Part shown: positions 33,476-42,819 of the stretch, piece by piece
Position numbering within the stretch: the stretch's first letter is position 1
Layout: every line of letters begins with the position of its first letter
From: Mycolicibacterium bacteremicum
GTDB taxonomy: Bacteria; Actinomycetota; Actinomycetes; Mycobacteriales; Mycobacteriaceae
Assembly: GCF_943913955.1 (NCBI RefSeq)
Contig: NZ_CALUAE010000002.1
Span: 1-64,000 of the forward strand
DNA: 64,000 nucleotides
Direction: 5' to 3'
Notes under the pieces: generated by a model
The model's input: only the letters and a program-made list of their open reading frames with translations
Database searches by the model: none
What the model was told of the DNA's origin: nothing
Translations under genes and position numbers: made by a program

Positions 33476-33880
33476 CTAGTACGACTTGCCGTCGGCGTAA
33501 CGCTGGCGTCGGAAGCTGCGGCCGTTGCCGCGGTTGCGGCTCTTGTAGGTCGGCAGCTGCGAGTCGCAGTTGGGGCAGACCAGGCGGAGGTTTTCACGGC
33601 GATTGTTCTCGGGGTTGCCGTCGATGTGGTCCAGGATCAGCGCAAGCGGGAGACCCTGCCAGGTGCTGGCCGATCCGCACAGGGCGCAGCAGCCGTTCTG
33701 TTCGGTGTTCAAGTGGCAGCGGATGTAATGGCCGCGCCGCGAATCGACCCATGCGTCACCGGTTTCGAGCCACCGGATGGTTGCGGCGATCCGACGCTCC
33801 TCGGCTTGACAAGCGTTCCCGCAGTAGAGCTTTTGGCTCCGTCGCGTGAGTTCGGCGCCACAGCTTCGACACTGTCTCAT
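33476..33880 (-). CDS. HNH endonuclease, copy 1
   Basis: A 134-residue HNH nuclease. The N-terminal zinc ribbon is CRSCGAEL...CGNAC. The HNH core has CCALCGS, DHIDGN (catalytic His), ENNRRENL (Asn) and LVCPNCDS. The basic C-terminal tail is KSRNRGNGRSFRRQR. Its amino-acid sequence is identical to copy 2. This copy ends in TAG whereas the other two end in TGA. The frame is open upstream, but that would run into copy 2; the ATG at 33880 gives the same start as the others. Such free HNH genes are common in phages and genomic islands. Confidence 0.85.
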   Translation of the reverse strand: MRQCRSCGAELTRRSQKLYCGNACQAEERRIAATIRWLETGDAWVDSRRGHYIRCHLNTEQNGCCALCGSASTWQGLPLALILDHIDGNPENNRRENLRLVCPNCDSQLPTYKSRNRGNGRSFRRQRYADGKSY

Positions 33881-34353
33881 GGCGGCACCATACGGACGAG
33901 CTCTGACACCGCGGTCAGTACGACTTGCCGTCGGCGTAACGCTGTCGTCGGAAGCTGCGGCCGTTGCCGCGGTTGCGGCTCTTGTAGGTCGGCAGCTGCG
34001 AGTCGCAGTTGGGGCAGACCAGGCGGAGGTTTTCACGGCGATTGTTCTCGGGGTTGCCGTCGATGTGGTCCAGGATCAGCGCAAGCGGGAGACCCTGCCA
34101 GGTGCTGGCCGATCCGCACAGGGCGCAGCAGCCGTTCTGTTCGGTGTTCAAGTGGCAGCGGATGTAATGGCCGCGCCGCGAATCGACCCATGCGTCACCG
34201 GTTTCGAGCCACCGGATGGTTGCGGCGATCCGACGCTCCTCGGCTTGACAAGCGTTCCCGCAGTAGAGCTTTTGGCTCCGTCGCGTGAGTTCGGCGCCAC
34301 AGCTTCGACACTGTCTCATGGCGGCACCATACGGACGAGCTCTGACACCGCGG
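33478..34353. repeat. Tandem 439-bp duplication carrying HNH copies 1 and 2
   Basis: The units 33478-33914 and 33917-34353 have a 439-bp period and include the gene and a 34-bp spacer (33881-33914 and 34320-34353). Reading both units base by base, I find only one difference after the stop codon: G at 33506 versus T at 33945, which is synonymous. The stop codons differ (TAG versus TGA). A third, diverged unit follows at 34354. Confidence 0.93.
33915..34319 (-). CDS. HNH endonuclease, copy 2 (hybrid)
   Basis: A 134-residue HNH nuclease with the same protein sequence as copy 1. Its 3' end (TGA stop and T at 33945) matches copy 3, while everything from 33993 on matches copy 1. That is the pattern of an unequal crossover between copies 1 and 3. 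It is separated from copy 3 by the same 34-bp spacer that separates it from copy 1. Confidence 0.85.
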   Translation of the reverse strand: MRQCRSCGAELTRRSQKLYCGNACQAEERRIAATIRWLETGDAWVDSRRGHYIRCHLNTEQNGCCALCGSASTWQGLPLALILDHIDGNPENNRRENLRLVCPNCDSQLPTYKSRNRGNGRSFRRQRYADGKSY

Positions 34354-34758
34354 TCAGTACGACTTGCCGTCGGCGTAACGCTGTCGTCGGAAGCTGCGGC
34401 CGTTGCCGCGGTTGCGGCTCTTGTAGGTCGGTAGTTGCGAGTCGCAGTTGGGGCAGACCAGGCGGAGGTTGTCCCGACGGTTGTTCTCGGAATTGCCGTC
34501 GATGTGGTCGAGGACGAGGGTCAGCGGGAGGCCCTGCCAACTGCCGGCGCCGCCGCAGATGGCGCAGCAACCGGATTGCTCGGCGGCGATGTACGAGCGG
34601 ATGTAGTGACCCTGCAGAGAACCCGCTCGGCCTTGGCCCGATTCCAGCCACACCTTCGTCCGCGTCGTGCGGCGGAACGCAATCTGACACGGATTGCTAC
34701 AGAACACCTTCTGGCTGCGCCGTGTGAGCTCAGCTCCGCAGCCCTGACACCGTCTCAT
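34354..34758 (-). CDS. HNH endonuclease, copy 3 (diverged)
   Basis: A 134-residue HNH nuclease of the same length. It is conserved in the zinc ribbon (CQGCGAEL...CSNPC), the HNH core (DHIDGNSENNRRDNLRLVC) and the last 30 residues, but differs in the middle (TKVWLESGQGRAGSLQGHYIRSYIAAEQSG). It lies 48 bp from the 3' end of tRNA-Thr, a usual landing place for mobile DNA. It is probably the first transcribed of the three. Confidence 0.85.
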   Translation of the reverse strand: MRRCQGCGAELTRRSQKVFCSNPCQIAFRRTTRTKVWLESGQGRAGSLQGHYIRSYIAAEQSGCCAICGGAGSWQGLPLTLVLDHIDGNSENNRRDNLRLVCPNCDSQLPTYKSRNRGNGRSFRRQRYADGKSY

Positions 34759-34806
34759 GACCGCACGCTACGTTCCGGGTCCGACAAGCCGTCTGAGGCA
34801 AATTTG

Positions 34807-34878
34807 AGCCCCCGGTCGGGATTGAACCGACGGCCGTCCGCTTACAAGGCGGAAGCTCTACCACTGAGCTACGGAGGC
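34807..34878 (-). tRNA. tRNA-Thr (anticodon TGT)
   Basis: A 72-nt cloverleaf. The acceptor stem GCCTCCG pairs with CGGGGGC (one T-G pair), and the D-arm is GCTC...GAGC. The anticodon arm TCCGC-CTTGTAA-GCGGA gives anticodon TGT. The T-arm is GTCGG-TTCAATC-CCGAC. The 3' CCA is not encoded. The HNH genes lie on its 3' side and a decapeptide-repeat gene on its 5' side. Confidence 0.95.
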
Positions 34879-34897
34879 GGGTACTACGCCGGACAGC

Positions 34898-35929
34898 TTA
34901 GCCTTCCTCGTCGATGACCCGTTCGGAGACCACGGCGCGCGGCATGTTGCTGGTGCGCCGGCTGCGCTGACGGCCCAGCGGGATACGTCCGGCGATGTTG
35001 GACAGCGGGTTGACCACCTGCGAGAGCGTGATGACGGCCTCGTGCAGCGCATCGATGGTCGGGGCGAGTGCCTCCAGGCCAGGGGCCAGCCGGTTGAGGG
35101 TGTCGGCGACGTCGGCGAGCTTGAGCAGCGGACCGTCCGGGTCGGTCAGGGTGTCGAGCAGACCGCCCTCGGACAGCAGGGTGTCCGCGACACCGTCCTC
35201 GCGCAGGATGCGTTCGATCAGGCCGTCGTCGGCGAGCAACTGGTCGGCGAGTCCGCCGGGGGCGATGACCCGCGACAGCGCTCCGCTGTCGGTGGTCAGC
35301 CGGTCGATGAGGCCGCCCTCGGCGGTGATCTGGTCGACCAGGCCGCCCTTGGCCAGTGCGCGTCCGACCGGGCCGTTCTGGGAGAGCAGTTGTTCGGCGA
35401 CGCCGTCCTCACGCAGCGCCCGCTCGACCAGACCCTCCTCGGCGAGCAGCCGGTCGGCCAGGCCGCCGGGGGCGATCACCCGCGACACCACGCCACCCTC
35501 GGCTGTCAGCCGGTCGACCAGTCCGCCCTCGGCGGTGACCTGGTCGATCAGCCCGTCCTCGGCCAGCGCGCGGGCCACCGGACCGCTCTGGTTGTTGAGC
35601 CGGTCCAGTAGCCCGCCGGGGGCGGTCAGCTGATCGACCAGCCCGCCCGGGCGCAGCAGCTGGTTGAGCGGACCCTCCGGGGCCAGCGCGCGACCCAGCG
35701 GCGCGTCGTCGTCCATCAGCCGGGCCAGCCGGTTGGCCCGGTCCACCGCGTCATCGATGCCGAGCATCGCGGCAAAGCCGGTGGTGCCGGTGGACGGGCT
35801 GGCCTCGTTCAGCGAGCGCTGCACCGCCTTGAGGGTGCCACCTGCGATGTTGAGACCCAGATCGGCAACGGCGAGCCCGACCCGCACCGGGGCCGTGGCA
35901 ACCTGCACGATGGTGTTGCCGAGATTCAT
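34898..35929 (-). CDS. Decapeptide-repeat protein divergent from phoP (Rv0756c position)
   Basis: A 343-residue protein of unknown function. Residues 77-266 are exactly 19 consecutive 10-residue units ending in Gly, such as LVDRLTAEGG, VVSRVIAPGG and LVERALREDG. Units 5-11 and 12-18 also match each other in order, giving a 70-residue super-repeat. The N-terminal 70 residues are helical/amphipathic, and the C-terminus is basic then acidic (RQRSRRT ... ERVIDEEG). There is no signal peptide. It is divergent from phoP, with 99 bp and a PhoP box between them. The M. tuberculosis gene at this place is an uncharacterised shorter protein. Confidence 0.8.
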   Translation of the reverse strand: MNLGNTIVQVATAPVRVGLAVADLGLNIAGGTLKAVQRSLNEASPSTGTTGFAAMLGIDDAVDRANRLARLMDDDAPLGRALAPEGPLNQLLRPGGLVDQLTAPGGLLDRLNNQSGPVARALAEDGLIDQVTAEGGLVDRLTAEGGVVSRVIAPGGLADRLLAEEGLVERALREDGVAEQLLSQNGPVGRALAKGGLVDQITAEGGLIDRLTTDSGALSRVIAPGGLADQLLADDGLIERILREDGVADTLLSEGGLLDTLTDPDGPLLKLADVADTLNRLAPGLEALAPTIDALHEAVITLSQVVNPLSNIAGRIPLGRQRSRRTSNMPRAVVSERVIDEEG

Positions 35930-35986
35930 GTCGCCAGTCTAGGGCGGCCGTCGGCGGGTCCTGCCCCGAATGCATTCTCAGAGACT

Positions 35987-36004
35987 TCACAGCCGGCTTG
36001 CAGC
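35987..36004 (+). promoter_or_regulatory. PhoP box upstream of phoP
   Basis: TCACAGC (35987-35993), four bases, then TTGCAGC (35998-36004). This fits the M. tuberculosis PhoP consensus of 7-bp direct repeats TCACAGC with 4-bp spacing; the first is perfect, the second 5 of 7. It lies 25 bp before the phoP start and 58 bp from the divergent repeat-protein start, so it suggests autoregulation and possibly control of the divergent gene. Confidence 0.75.
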
Positions 36005-36028
36005 TTCGCTTCAACCAGGGAGAGCACT

Positions 36029-36766
36029 GTGAACTTCATGGCAATGGCAGCGATCTCCGAATCCCGCGACACGATCCCCGAGGCGCGGGTGCTCGTCGTC
36101 GACGATGAGACCAACATCGTCGAGCTCCTCTCGGTGAGCCTGAAGTTCCAGGGGTTCGAGGTGCACACCGCCTCCAGCGGCCCGGACGCGCTGGCCAAGG
36201 CCCGCGAGATCCGCCCGGACGCGGTCATCCTGGACGTGATGATGCCCGGCATGGACGGGTTCGGCGTGTTGCGCCGGCTGCGCGCCGACGGGATCGACGC
36301 CCCCGCGCTGTTCCTCACCGCGCGCGACAACCTGCAGGACAAGATCACCGGGCTGACCCTCGGCGGCGACGACTATGTCACCAAGCCGTTCAGCCTCGAA
36401 GAGGTGGTCGCCCGGCTGCGCGTCATCCTGCGCCGCGTCGGCCGCGGCGTGGAGGAGCCCAAGAACGCCCGGCTCAGCTTCGCCGATATCGAACTCGATG
36501 AGGAGACCCACGAGGTGTGGAAGGCCGGCGAGCCCGTCTCGCTGTCGCCCACCGAGTTCACCCTGCTGCGCTACTTCATCATCAACGCAGGCACGGTGCT
36601 GTCGAAGCCGAAGATCCTCGACCACGTGTGGCGATATGACTTCGGCGGCGACGTCAACGTCGTCGAGTCCTACGTGTCCTATCTGCGCCGCAAGATCGAC
36701 ACCGGTGACAAGCGCCTGCTGCACACGCTGCGCGGTGTCGGCTACGTGTTGCGCGAACCGCGGTAG
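36029..36766 (+). CDS. phoP: Response regulator PhoP
   Basis: A 245-residue OmpR-family regulator nearly identical to M. tuberculosis PhoP over the receiver and winged-helix domains. The acidic pocket is VVDDE, the phosphoacceptor is Asp69 in VILDVMMPG, the switch residues are LTARDNL and KPFSLEE, and the DNA-binding domain ends RRKIDTGDKRLLHTLRGVGYVLREPR. The GTG at 36029 is preceded by AGGGAGAG. PhoP controls complex lipid synthesis, acid/pH response and secretion in pathogenic species, and broader stress genes in others. The partner kinase phoR follows by 14 bp. Confidence 0.97.
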   Translation: MNFMAMAAISESRDTIPEARVLVVDDETNIVELLSVSLKFQGFEVHTASSGPDALAKAREIRPDAVILDVMMPGMDGFGVLRRLRADGIDAPALFLTARDNLQDKITGLTLGGDDYVTKPFSLEEVVARLRVILRRVGRGVEEPKNARLSFADIELDEETHEVWKAGEPVSLSPTEFTLLRYFIINAGTVLSKPKILDHVWRYDFGGDVNVVESYVSYLRRKIDTGDKRLLHTLRGVGYVLREPR

Positions 36767-36780
36767 ACCACCGGGCATCG

Positions 36781-38211
36781 ATGATCGACAAATACCGGCG
36801 GGGTGTCCCGCTGCGCGTCGGGCTGGTGGCGGCCACCCTGGTGCTGGTGGCGATCGGGCTGCTCGCCTCCGGCATCGCGGTCACCTCGATCATGCGGCAC
36901 ACCGAGATCGAGCGGGTCGACGACACCCTGCTGGAGGCTTCCGGCGGCTGGGCGCGCGCACCGATGGCCTTCGCCGCGCCGCTACAGGACCCCAACCCGG
37001 CGCACCCGCCGACGAACTTCTACGTCCGCGGCACCGACGCCGACGGCCGGATTCAACTGGCCGTCAACGACAGTTCGGCCGAGCCGGTGCTGCCGGCGAA
37101 CAATGATGTCGGCCCCGATCCGGTGACGGTCGGTTCGGTCGACGGTTCCGATGTGCAGTGGCGGGCGGTGACGGTCGCCGGCCCGGACGGGGAACTGACC
37201 ACCGTCGCGATCGACCTCACCGATGTCGAATCCAGCGTGCGCGCCCTGATCTGGTCACAGGTCGGGATCGGCGCCGCGGTGCTGCTGGTGCTCGGCGTCG
37301 TCGGCTACGCGGTGGTGCACCGTAGCCTGCGGCCGCTGGCCGAGGTGGAGGAGACAGCCGCCGCCATCGCCGACGGCGAGCTGGATCGCCGTGTCCCGCA
37401 ACGTGACCCGCGCACCGAGGTGGGCAGGCTCTCACTGGCGCTCAACGGCATGCTCGCCCAGATCCAGCGGGCCATGGCATCCTCGGCGCAGTCGGCTGAG
37501 CTGGCGCAGCAGTCCGAGGAACGCATGCGCCGCTTCATCGCCGACGCCAGCCACGACCTGCGCACCCCGCTGACCACCATCCGCGGCTACGCCGAGTTGT
37601 ACCGCCAGGGCGCGGCCCGGGACACCGAGATGCTGATGGGCCGCATCGAGAGTGAGGCGGGCCGGATGGGCCTGCTGGTCGAGGATCTGCTGCTGCTGGC
37701 CCGCCTCGACGAACAACGCCCGCTGGACCAGCGCCGGGTCGATCTGCTGGCGCTGGCCAGTGATGCGGTGCACGATGCCCAGACGGTGGCGCCGGCCCGA
37801 CCCATCGGTATGCAGGTGTTCGACGGCCCCGGCACCCCGGAGGTGCTGGGCGACGAGGCCCGGCTGCGGCAGGTGCTCAGCAATCTGATGGCCAACGCGT
37901 TGCAACACACCCCGGAGGCGGCCCGCGTCACGGTGCGCGTCGGCACCGACGGCGACGATGCGGTGATCGAGGTCTGTGACGAGGGTCCCGGCATGAATCC
38001 CGAAGACGCACAACGGGTTTTCGAACGCTTCTACCGCGCCGACTCGTCCCGCACGCGGGCCAGCGGCGGGTCCGGGCTGGGCCTGTCGATCGTCGACTCC
38101 CTGGTCCTGGCGCACGGTGGGACCGTCTCGGTGGACACCGCGCCCGGGCAGGGCTGCCGGTTCCGCGTTGCGCTGCCGCGGATCGTCGAGGTGGCGGTTC
38201 AGCCCAGCTGA
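36781..38211 (+). CDS. phoR: Sensor histidine kinase PhoR
   Basis: A 476-residue sensor kinase. TM1 is at residues 13-35, a periplasmic sensor at about 36-155, TM2 at 158-180, and HAMP at 181-235. The H-box is DASHDLRTPLT with the phosphorylated His258. The N and G boxes are NLMANALQHTPE, DEGPGMNPED and GGSGLGLSIV. The last 13 bp overlap the end of the convergent HIT gene. It senses an envelope/acid-type signal in M. tuberculosis. Confidence 0.95.
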   Translation: MIDKYRRGVPLRVGLVAATLVLVAIGLLASGIAVTSIMRHTEIERVDDTLLEASGGWARAPMAFAAPLQDPNPAHPPTNFYVRGTDADGRIQLAVNDSSAEPVLPANNDVGPDPVTVGSVDGSDVQWRAVTVAGPDGELTTVAIDLTDVESSVRALIWSQVGIGAAVLLVLGVVGYAVVHRSLRPLAEVEETAAAIADGELDRRVPQRDPRTEVGRLSLALNGMLAQIQRAMASSAQSAELAQQSEERMRRFIADASHDLRTPLTTIRGYAELYRQGAARDTEMLMGRIESEAGRMGLLVEDLLLLARLDEQRPLDQRRVDLLALASDAVHDAQTVAPARPIGMQVFDGPGTPEVLGDEARLRQVLSNLMANALQHTPEAARVTVRVGTDGDDAVIEVCDEGPGMNPEDAQRVFERFYRADSSRTRASGGSGLGLSIVDSLVLAHGGTVSVDTAPGQGCRFRVALPRIVEVAVQPS

Positions 38212-38603
38212 GCCAGTGCCGCCTTGATCTTGGTCTGGGCCTCGTCCAGCGATTCCGGTGACGGGTTGCGGTCGACCGAGGCGAAACCGAAGTCGGTGAG
38301 ACTGCGCGCCGGGAACACGTGGACGTGCAGGTGCGGCACCTCCAGTCCGGCGATGATGACGCCGGCACGCTCGGTGTCGAACGCCGCGCAGACGGCCTTG
38401 CCGATCTTCTGCGATACGGCCATCACCCGGCCGAACAGCGCGGGGTCGAGGTCCTGCCAGTTGTCGACCTCGGCCCGCGGCACCACCAGGGTGTGGCCCT
38501 GGGTCATCGGTTCGATGGTCAGAAACGCCACGATCTCGTCGTCCTCGTAGACGAATCGGCCCGGGATATCTCCGTTGATGATCATCGTGAACACAGTCGC
38601 CAT
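38199..38603 (-). CDS. HIT-family nucleotide hydrolase (Rv0759c-like)
   Basis: A 134-residue HIT protein with the histidine triad HLHVHVFP, where the middle His is the nucleophile. It probably hydrolyses an adenosine phosphoramidate or dinucleoside polyphosphate; the substrate is not defined. The ATG at 38603 gives MATVFTMIINGDIPG, the standard family N-terminus. It is convergent with phoR, as in M. tuberculosis. Confidence 0.92.
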   Translation of the reverse strand: MATVFTMIINGDIPGRFVYEDDEIVAFLTIEPMTQGHTLVVPRAEVDNWQDLDPALFGRVMAVSQKIGKAVCAAFDTERAGVIIAGLEVPHLHVHVFPARSLTDFGFASVDRNPSPESLDEAQTKIKAALAQLG

Positions 38604-38666
38604 GGAGACGAGGTTAGTCCCTTCGAAGCCCTGCAGCGCGGGGGTGGCACTGGCTAGCCTGGTCCG

Positions 38667-40302
<1,636 letters not shown>

Positions 40303-40310
<8 letters not shown>

Positions 40311-41121
40311 CGGCGGCAGCGATCTCCTCGACCGTCCACGGTGGCGCGTCGTGGTGGTCCCGGTAGGCCACCAACACCGGTTGCTGCCGGTCGAATCGGC
40401 CGACGAAACCGCTTGCGGCGATGAAGATCTGACCGGTGATGTGCCGGGCGAGGTCGCCGGCCAGATATGCATACGTCGGAGCGGCGTACTCCGGCGGTCC
40501 GGCGTCCAGCGCCCCCTGGGCGCTCACATCGTCGAGCAGTCCACGCCGGTTCAGCTCCCGGATGTGCTGTTCGTAGTCGTCACCCGTCGACAGCCGGGTC
40601 TTGGCGCCGGGGCACACCACGTTGGCCCGCACCCCGTGCTCGGCGAGCTCGGCGGCGATGGCCGACGTCAGGCTGTTCACGGCGCCCTTGCCTGCGGGAT
40701 ATCCGGTGCCGCCGTAATCACCGAGGTAGGCAAAGGAACTCGTGTTGACGATCGCACCCGACCCCTGCCGCACCATATGTGGCGCGGCGGCGCGGCAGGT
40801 CTCGAACACCGTCAGCAGGTGCGCGTCGAGCAGGGCGCGGAACTGGGCCGATGTCACATTGAGGATCGAGGACCCGGCCGGCTCCGCGGTGCCTGCGCAG
40901 TTGATCAGGATGTCGATGCGGCCGAACTCGTCGACGCAGCGCCCGATCAGCGCGTCGGCCACCTCGGGGTCGGCCGGCGATCCGGCGAAACCGATACCGG
41001 AAACACGTTCGGCGGCAGCGGAGACGGCGTCCGGCTCCCGGCCGTTGACCACCACGCGGGCGCCGTGCGCGGCCAGCAGTTCGGCCACGGCCAGGCCGAC
41101 GCCGCGGGTGCCGCCGACCAC
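40303..41121 (-). CDS. SDR-family oxidoreductase, last gene of the cyp51 operon
   Basis: A 272-residue SDR with GGTRGVG, INCAGTAEP, the catalytic NTSSFAYLGDYGGTGYPAGKGA (S, Y, K) and C-terminal ITGQIFIAASGF. The only plausible start codon in the available frame is a GTG at 41121, leaving just two residues before the glycine motif. The true start may be non-canonical, since a stop in frame limits extension to about 25 codons. The substrate is unknown; a role in oxidation of the operon's intermediates is likely. Confidence 0.85.
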
Positions 41122-41158
41122 GACGGCACAGCTCTCTTCAAGCGGCCGCCCCGGAGTC

Positions 41159-41590
41159 CTAGCGATCGGGAGCCTCGGTGAACGTCATCGCATCCATGTT
41201 CCAGTAGCCCCGCAGATTGGTGATCAGCCCGTCATCACCGACCTTGTAGGTGAACACACCGCGCACGGTGGCGACGAACCCGTTCGGGAAGGTCGTCTCC
41301 AACACCAGGATGTAGGCGATCTCGTGCGGGCTACTCGACGGGAAGGTCGCCTCGCAGGTGACGCGCAACTGGTTGGGCCCGATGTTGGTGTCGTAGAACG
41401 CGGCGAGGGCCTCCTTGCCGCGCACACCGGTGCCGTCGGGATTGGTGACGGCCTGACCGATCGGATCCTCCACGAGGATGTCATCGGACATCAGCGCCAG
41501 CCAACCGGCCCGGTCGCCGGCCTGCACGCAACGCCAGGAGTTACGTGAGGCGGCGACGACCGGCGACAGGGCCTCCGCGGTATCGGTCAT
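41159..41590 (-). CDS. Ketosteroid-isomerase-like SnoaL protein (Rv0760c-like)
   Basis: A 143-residue NTF2/SnoaL-fold protein. Conserved acidic residues are in LMSDDILVEDPIG and the YWNMDAM end. The M. tuberculosis counterpart binds steroids in crystal structures but is not a known efficient isomerase. It starts 3 bp after the adhB stop. It likely binds or processes a hydrophobic, steroid-like product in the cyp51 operon. Confidence 0.87.
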   Translation of the reverse strand: MTDTAEALSPVVAASRNSWRCVQAGDRAGWLALMSDDILVEDPIGQAVTNPDGTGVRGKEALAAFYDTNIGPNQLRVTCEATFPSSSPHEIAYILVLETTFPNGFVATVRGVFTYKVGDDGLITNLRGYWNMDAMTFTEAPDR

Positions 41591-41593
41591 GGT

Positions 41594-42724
41594 TCAGCGA
41601 TCGGCGTCGGTGTAGCGGATGACGCCGCGGATATTGCGGCCTTCCAGCATGTCCTTGTAACCGTCGTTGATCTGTTCCAGCTTGTACTGCCGGGTGACCA
41701 TATCGTCGAGGTTGAGCCGGCCCGCCTTGTACATCGACAGCAACTGCGGGATGTCGTGGTGCGGGTTGCCGCCGCCGAAGATGGTGCCCTGCAGGTTCTT
41801 CTGCAGCAGGGTCAGCATCGAAAGGTTCAGCGTCACATCCGACTTGGCCATGTTGGCGACCGCGGTCACCACACAGGTGCCGCCCTTGGCGGTGATGTTG
41901 AGGTAGTTGTCGATATCGGCGCCGTCGAGCTCACCGGTGGTGATGATGGTCTTGGCGGCCATCCGGCCCTGGGTGACCTCCGCGACGCCGCCCATGGCGG
42001 TGAAGATGTCCGGGTAGGCGTGGGTGGCGCCGAACTTGAGCGCCTGATCACGCTTCCACTCCACCGGGTCGACGGCGAAGATGTTGCGTGCACCGGCGTT
42101 CAGCGCACCCTGCAGGGCACCCATGCCGACACCGCCGATACCGGCGATCACCACATCGTCACCGGGGCGGACGTCGGCGCTGCGCACCGCGGAGCCGTAG
42201 CCGGTGGTGACACCACAGCCGACCAGGCAGGCCACCTCGAACGGGATGGACGGATCGATCTTCACGACCGAGCTCTTGTGCACCACCATGTACGGGCTGA
42301 AGGTGCCCAGCAGCGTCATCGGGATGACGGGCACACCGTCGGCGGTGTGGATGCGGTTGGTGTTGTCCGAGACCGCGGTGCCCTGCAGCAGCATGGCACC
42401 CAGGTCGCACAGGTTGCGCAGGCCGGCCTGACAGGACGGACACACACCGCAGGACGGGATGAAGGACAGCACGACGTGGTCACCGGGCTCCAGGCCCTCG
42501 ACGCCGGGGCCGACCTCGGTGACGACGCCGGCGCCCTCGTGGCCGCCGAGCACCGGGAAGCCGGCCATCGGGATGTCCCCGGTCACCAGGTGGTGATCGG
42601 AATGGCACATGCCCGAGGCTTCCATCTGGATCTTGACCTCGTCCTTGACGGGGTCGCCGATCTCGATCTCCTCGATCGACCACGGCTGGTTGAACTCGTA
42701 GATGAGAGCGCCTTTTGTCTTCAT
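41594..42724 (-). CDS. adhB: Zinc alcohol dehydrogenase AdhB-like
   Basis: A 376-residue NDMA-dependent-type alcohol dehydrogenase. The catalytic zinc ligands are Cys in GMCHSDHH and the His in GGHEGAG. The structural zinc set is CGVCPSCQAGLRNLC. The Rossmann motif is GIGGVGMGALQGAL. The ATG at 42724 (MKTKGALIYEFNQPW) matches the tuberculosis protein start and length. It sits 95 bp after the SnoaL gene, and that gap contains a 16-bp palindrome, so this gene may have its own promoter. Confidence 0.92.
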   Translation of the reverse strand: MKTKGALIYEFNQPWSIEEIEIGDPVKDEVKIQMEASGMCHSDHHLVTGDIPMAGFPVLGGHEGAGVVTEVGPGVEGLEPGDHVVLSFIPSCGVCPSCQAGLRNLCDLGAMLLQGTAVSDNTNRIHTADGVPVIPMTLLGTFSPYMVVHKSSVVKIDPSIPFEVACLVGCGVTTGYGSAVRSADVRPGDDVVIAGIGGVGMGALQGALNAGARNIFAVDPVEWKRDQALKFGATHAYPDIFTAMGGVAEVTQGRMAAKTIITTGELDGADIDNYLNITAKGGTCVVTAVANMAKSDVTLNLSMLTLLQKNLQGTIFGGGNPHHDIPQLLSMYKAGRLNLDDMVTRQYKLEQINDGYKDMLEGRNIRGVIRYTDADR

Positions 42725-42794
42725 GCGCGTGTGCCTTCCACTAGAACCGGTGCCCACAGACTAGAGGCATTAGTTACATGCGTCACACCCACCC

Positions 42795-42810
42795 CCAAGC
42801 AACTGCTTGG
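42795..42810. promoter_or_regulatory. 16-bp palindrome upstream of adhB
   Basis: CCAAGCA-AC-TGCTTGG is a perfect palindrome with a 2-bp centre, 71 bp before the adhB start. It resembles TetR-type operators of actinobacterial lipid genes (CAAGCA/TGCTTG half-sites). Which regulator binds is unknown; KstR2 would need AAGCAAGnnCTTGCTT, which it does not match. Confidence 0.55.
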
Positions 42811-42819
42811 CCGGGCGGG

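Noticed and set aside
33881..34036. Longer version of HNH copy 1 (186 residues)
   Set aside because: The extension reads out of frame into copy 2; the ATG at 33880 gives the same 134-residue protein as the other copies.
33290..34900. Integrase attachment duplication for tRNA-Thr
   Set aside because: I looked for a second copy of the tRNA 3' end near phnF and the HNH genes and did not see one.
42795..42810. Palindrome before adhB as a KstR2 site
   Set aside because: KstR2 sites read AAGCAAGnnCTTGCTT; this one is CCAAGCA-AC-TGCTTGG and does not match.
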